From Chitinophagales bacterium (GTDB taxonomy: Bacteria > Bacteroidota > Bacteroidia > Chitinophagales > UBA10324): a stretch of 7,085 nt of DNA. Location of the stretch: assembly GCA_026786335.1 (NCBI GenBank), contig JAJAYG010000228.1, positions 1 through 7,085 of the forward strand, in the 5' to 3' direction. Positions 7,079 to 7,085 of this stretch are shown piece by piece (within the stretch, counting starts at the first letter, position 1; the number at the start of each line of letters is the position of its first letter). The position numbers were made by a program, and so were the translations under genes. A model generated the notes under the pieces. It was not told where the DNA came from, searched no databases, and worked only from the letters and a program-made list of their open reading frames with translations.

Positions 7079-7085
7079 CTTATAC

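Overview
The window looks like chromosomal DNA of a member of the Bacteroidota. Two of the four genes end in the C-terminal sorting domain that type IX secretion (T9SS) substrates carry, a system known only from this phylum and close relatives. The UvrA sequence also has the family's Bacteroidota-like character, base composition is moderately AT-rich, and the genes start without clear Shine-Dalgarno sites but after A/T-rich leaders.

Layout. Positions 1-2278 (minus strand) hold the N-terminal four fifths of uvrA, the damage-recognition ATPase of nucleotide excision repair; its 3' end lies outside the window. Its reading frame is interrupted, in frame, by a GC-rich palindromic element of about 40 bp. 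A 53-bp divergent gap (2279-2331) follows, with weak Bacteroidota-type promoter candidates for both directions. From 2332 to 7057 three plus-strand genes lie head to tail with gaps of 30 and 34 bp, probably one transcription unit: (1) a 668-residue secreted protein with seven propeller-like repeats, a cysteine-rich fibronectin III domain and a T9SS tail; (2) a 562-residue secreted protein with a six-bladed kelch-like propeller, a MopE-type acidic metal-binding motif, fibronectin III and a T9SS tail; (3) a 321-residue secreted YCF48/BNR-type Asp-box propeller without a T9SS tail. A hairpin right after the last stop codon is a possible terminator.

How the genes work together. uvrA is a housekeeping gene unrelated to its neighbours. 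The other three look like a small surface/secretome cassette in which three different propeller families occur side by side; their ligands cannot be read from the sequence. The most notable signal is a perfect (TC)11 tract inside the signal-peptide codons of the first of these genes. Gain or loss of one unit gives an early stop, so the protein, and perhaps the downstream genes through polarity, may be phase variable. The second notable signal is the palindromic element inside uvrA, which adds about 14 residues to an otherwise conserved repair protein. No RNA genes, CRISPR arrays, transposases or integrases are visible.
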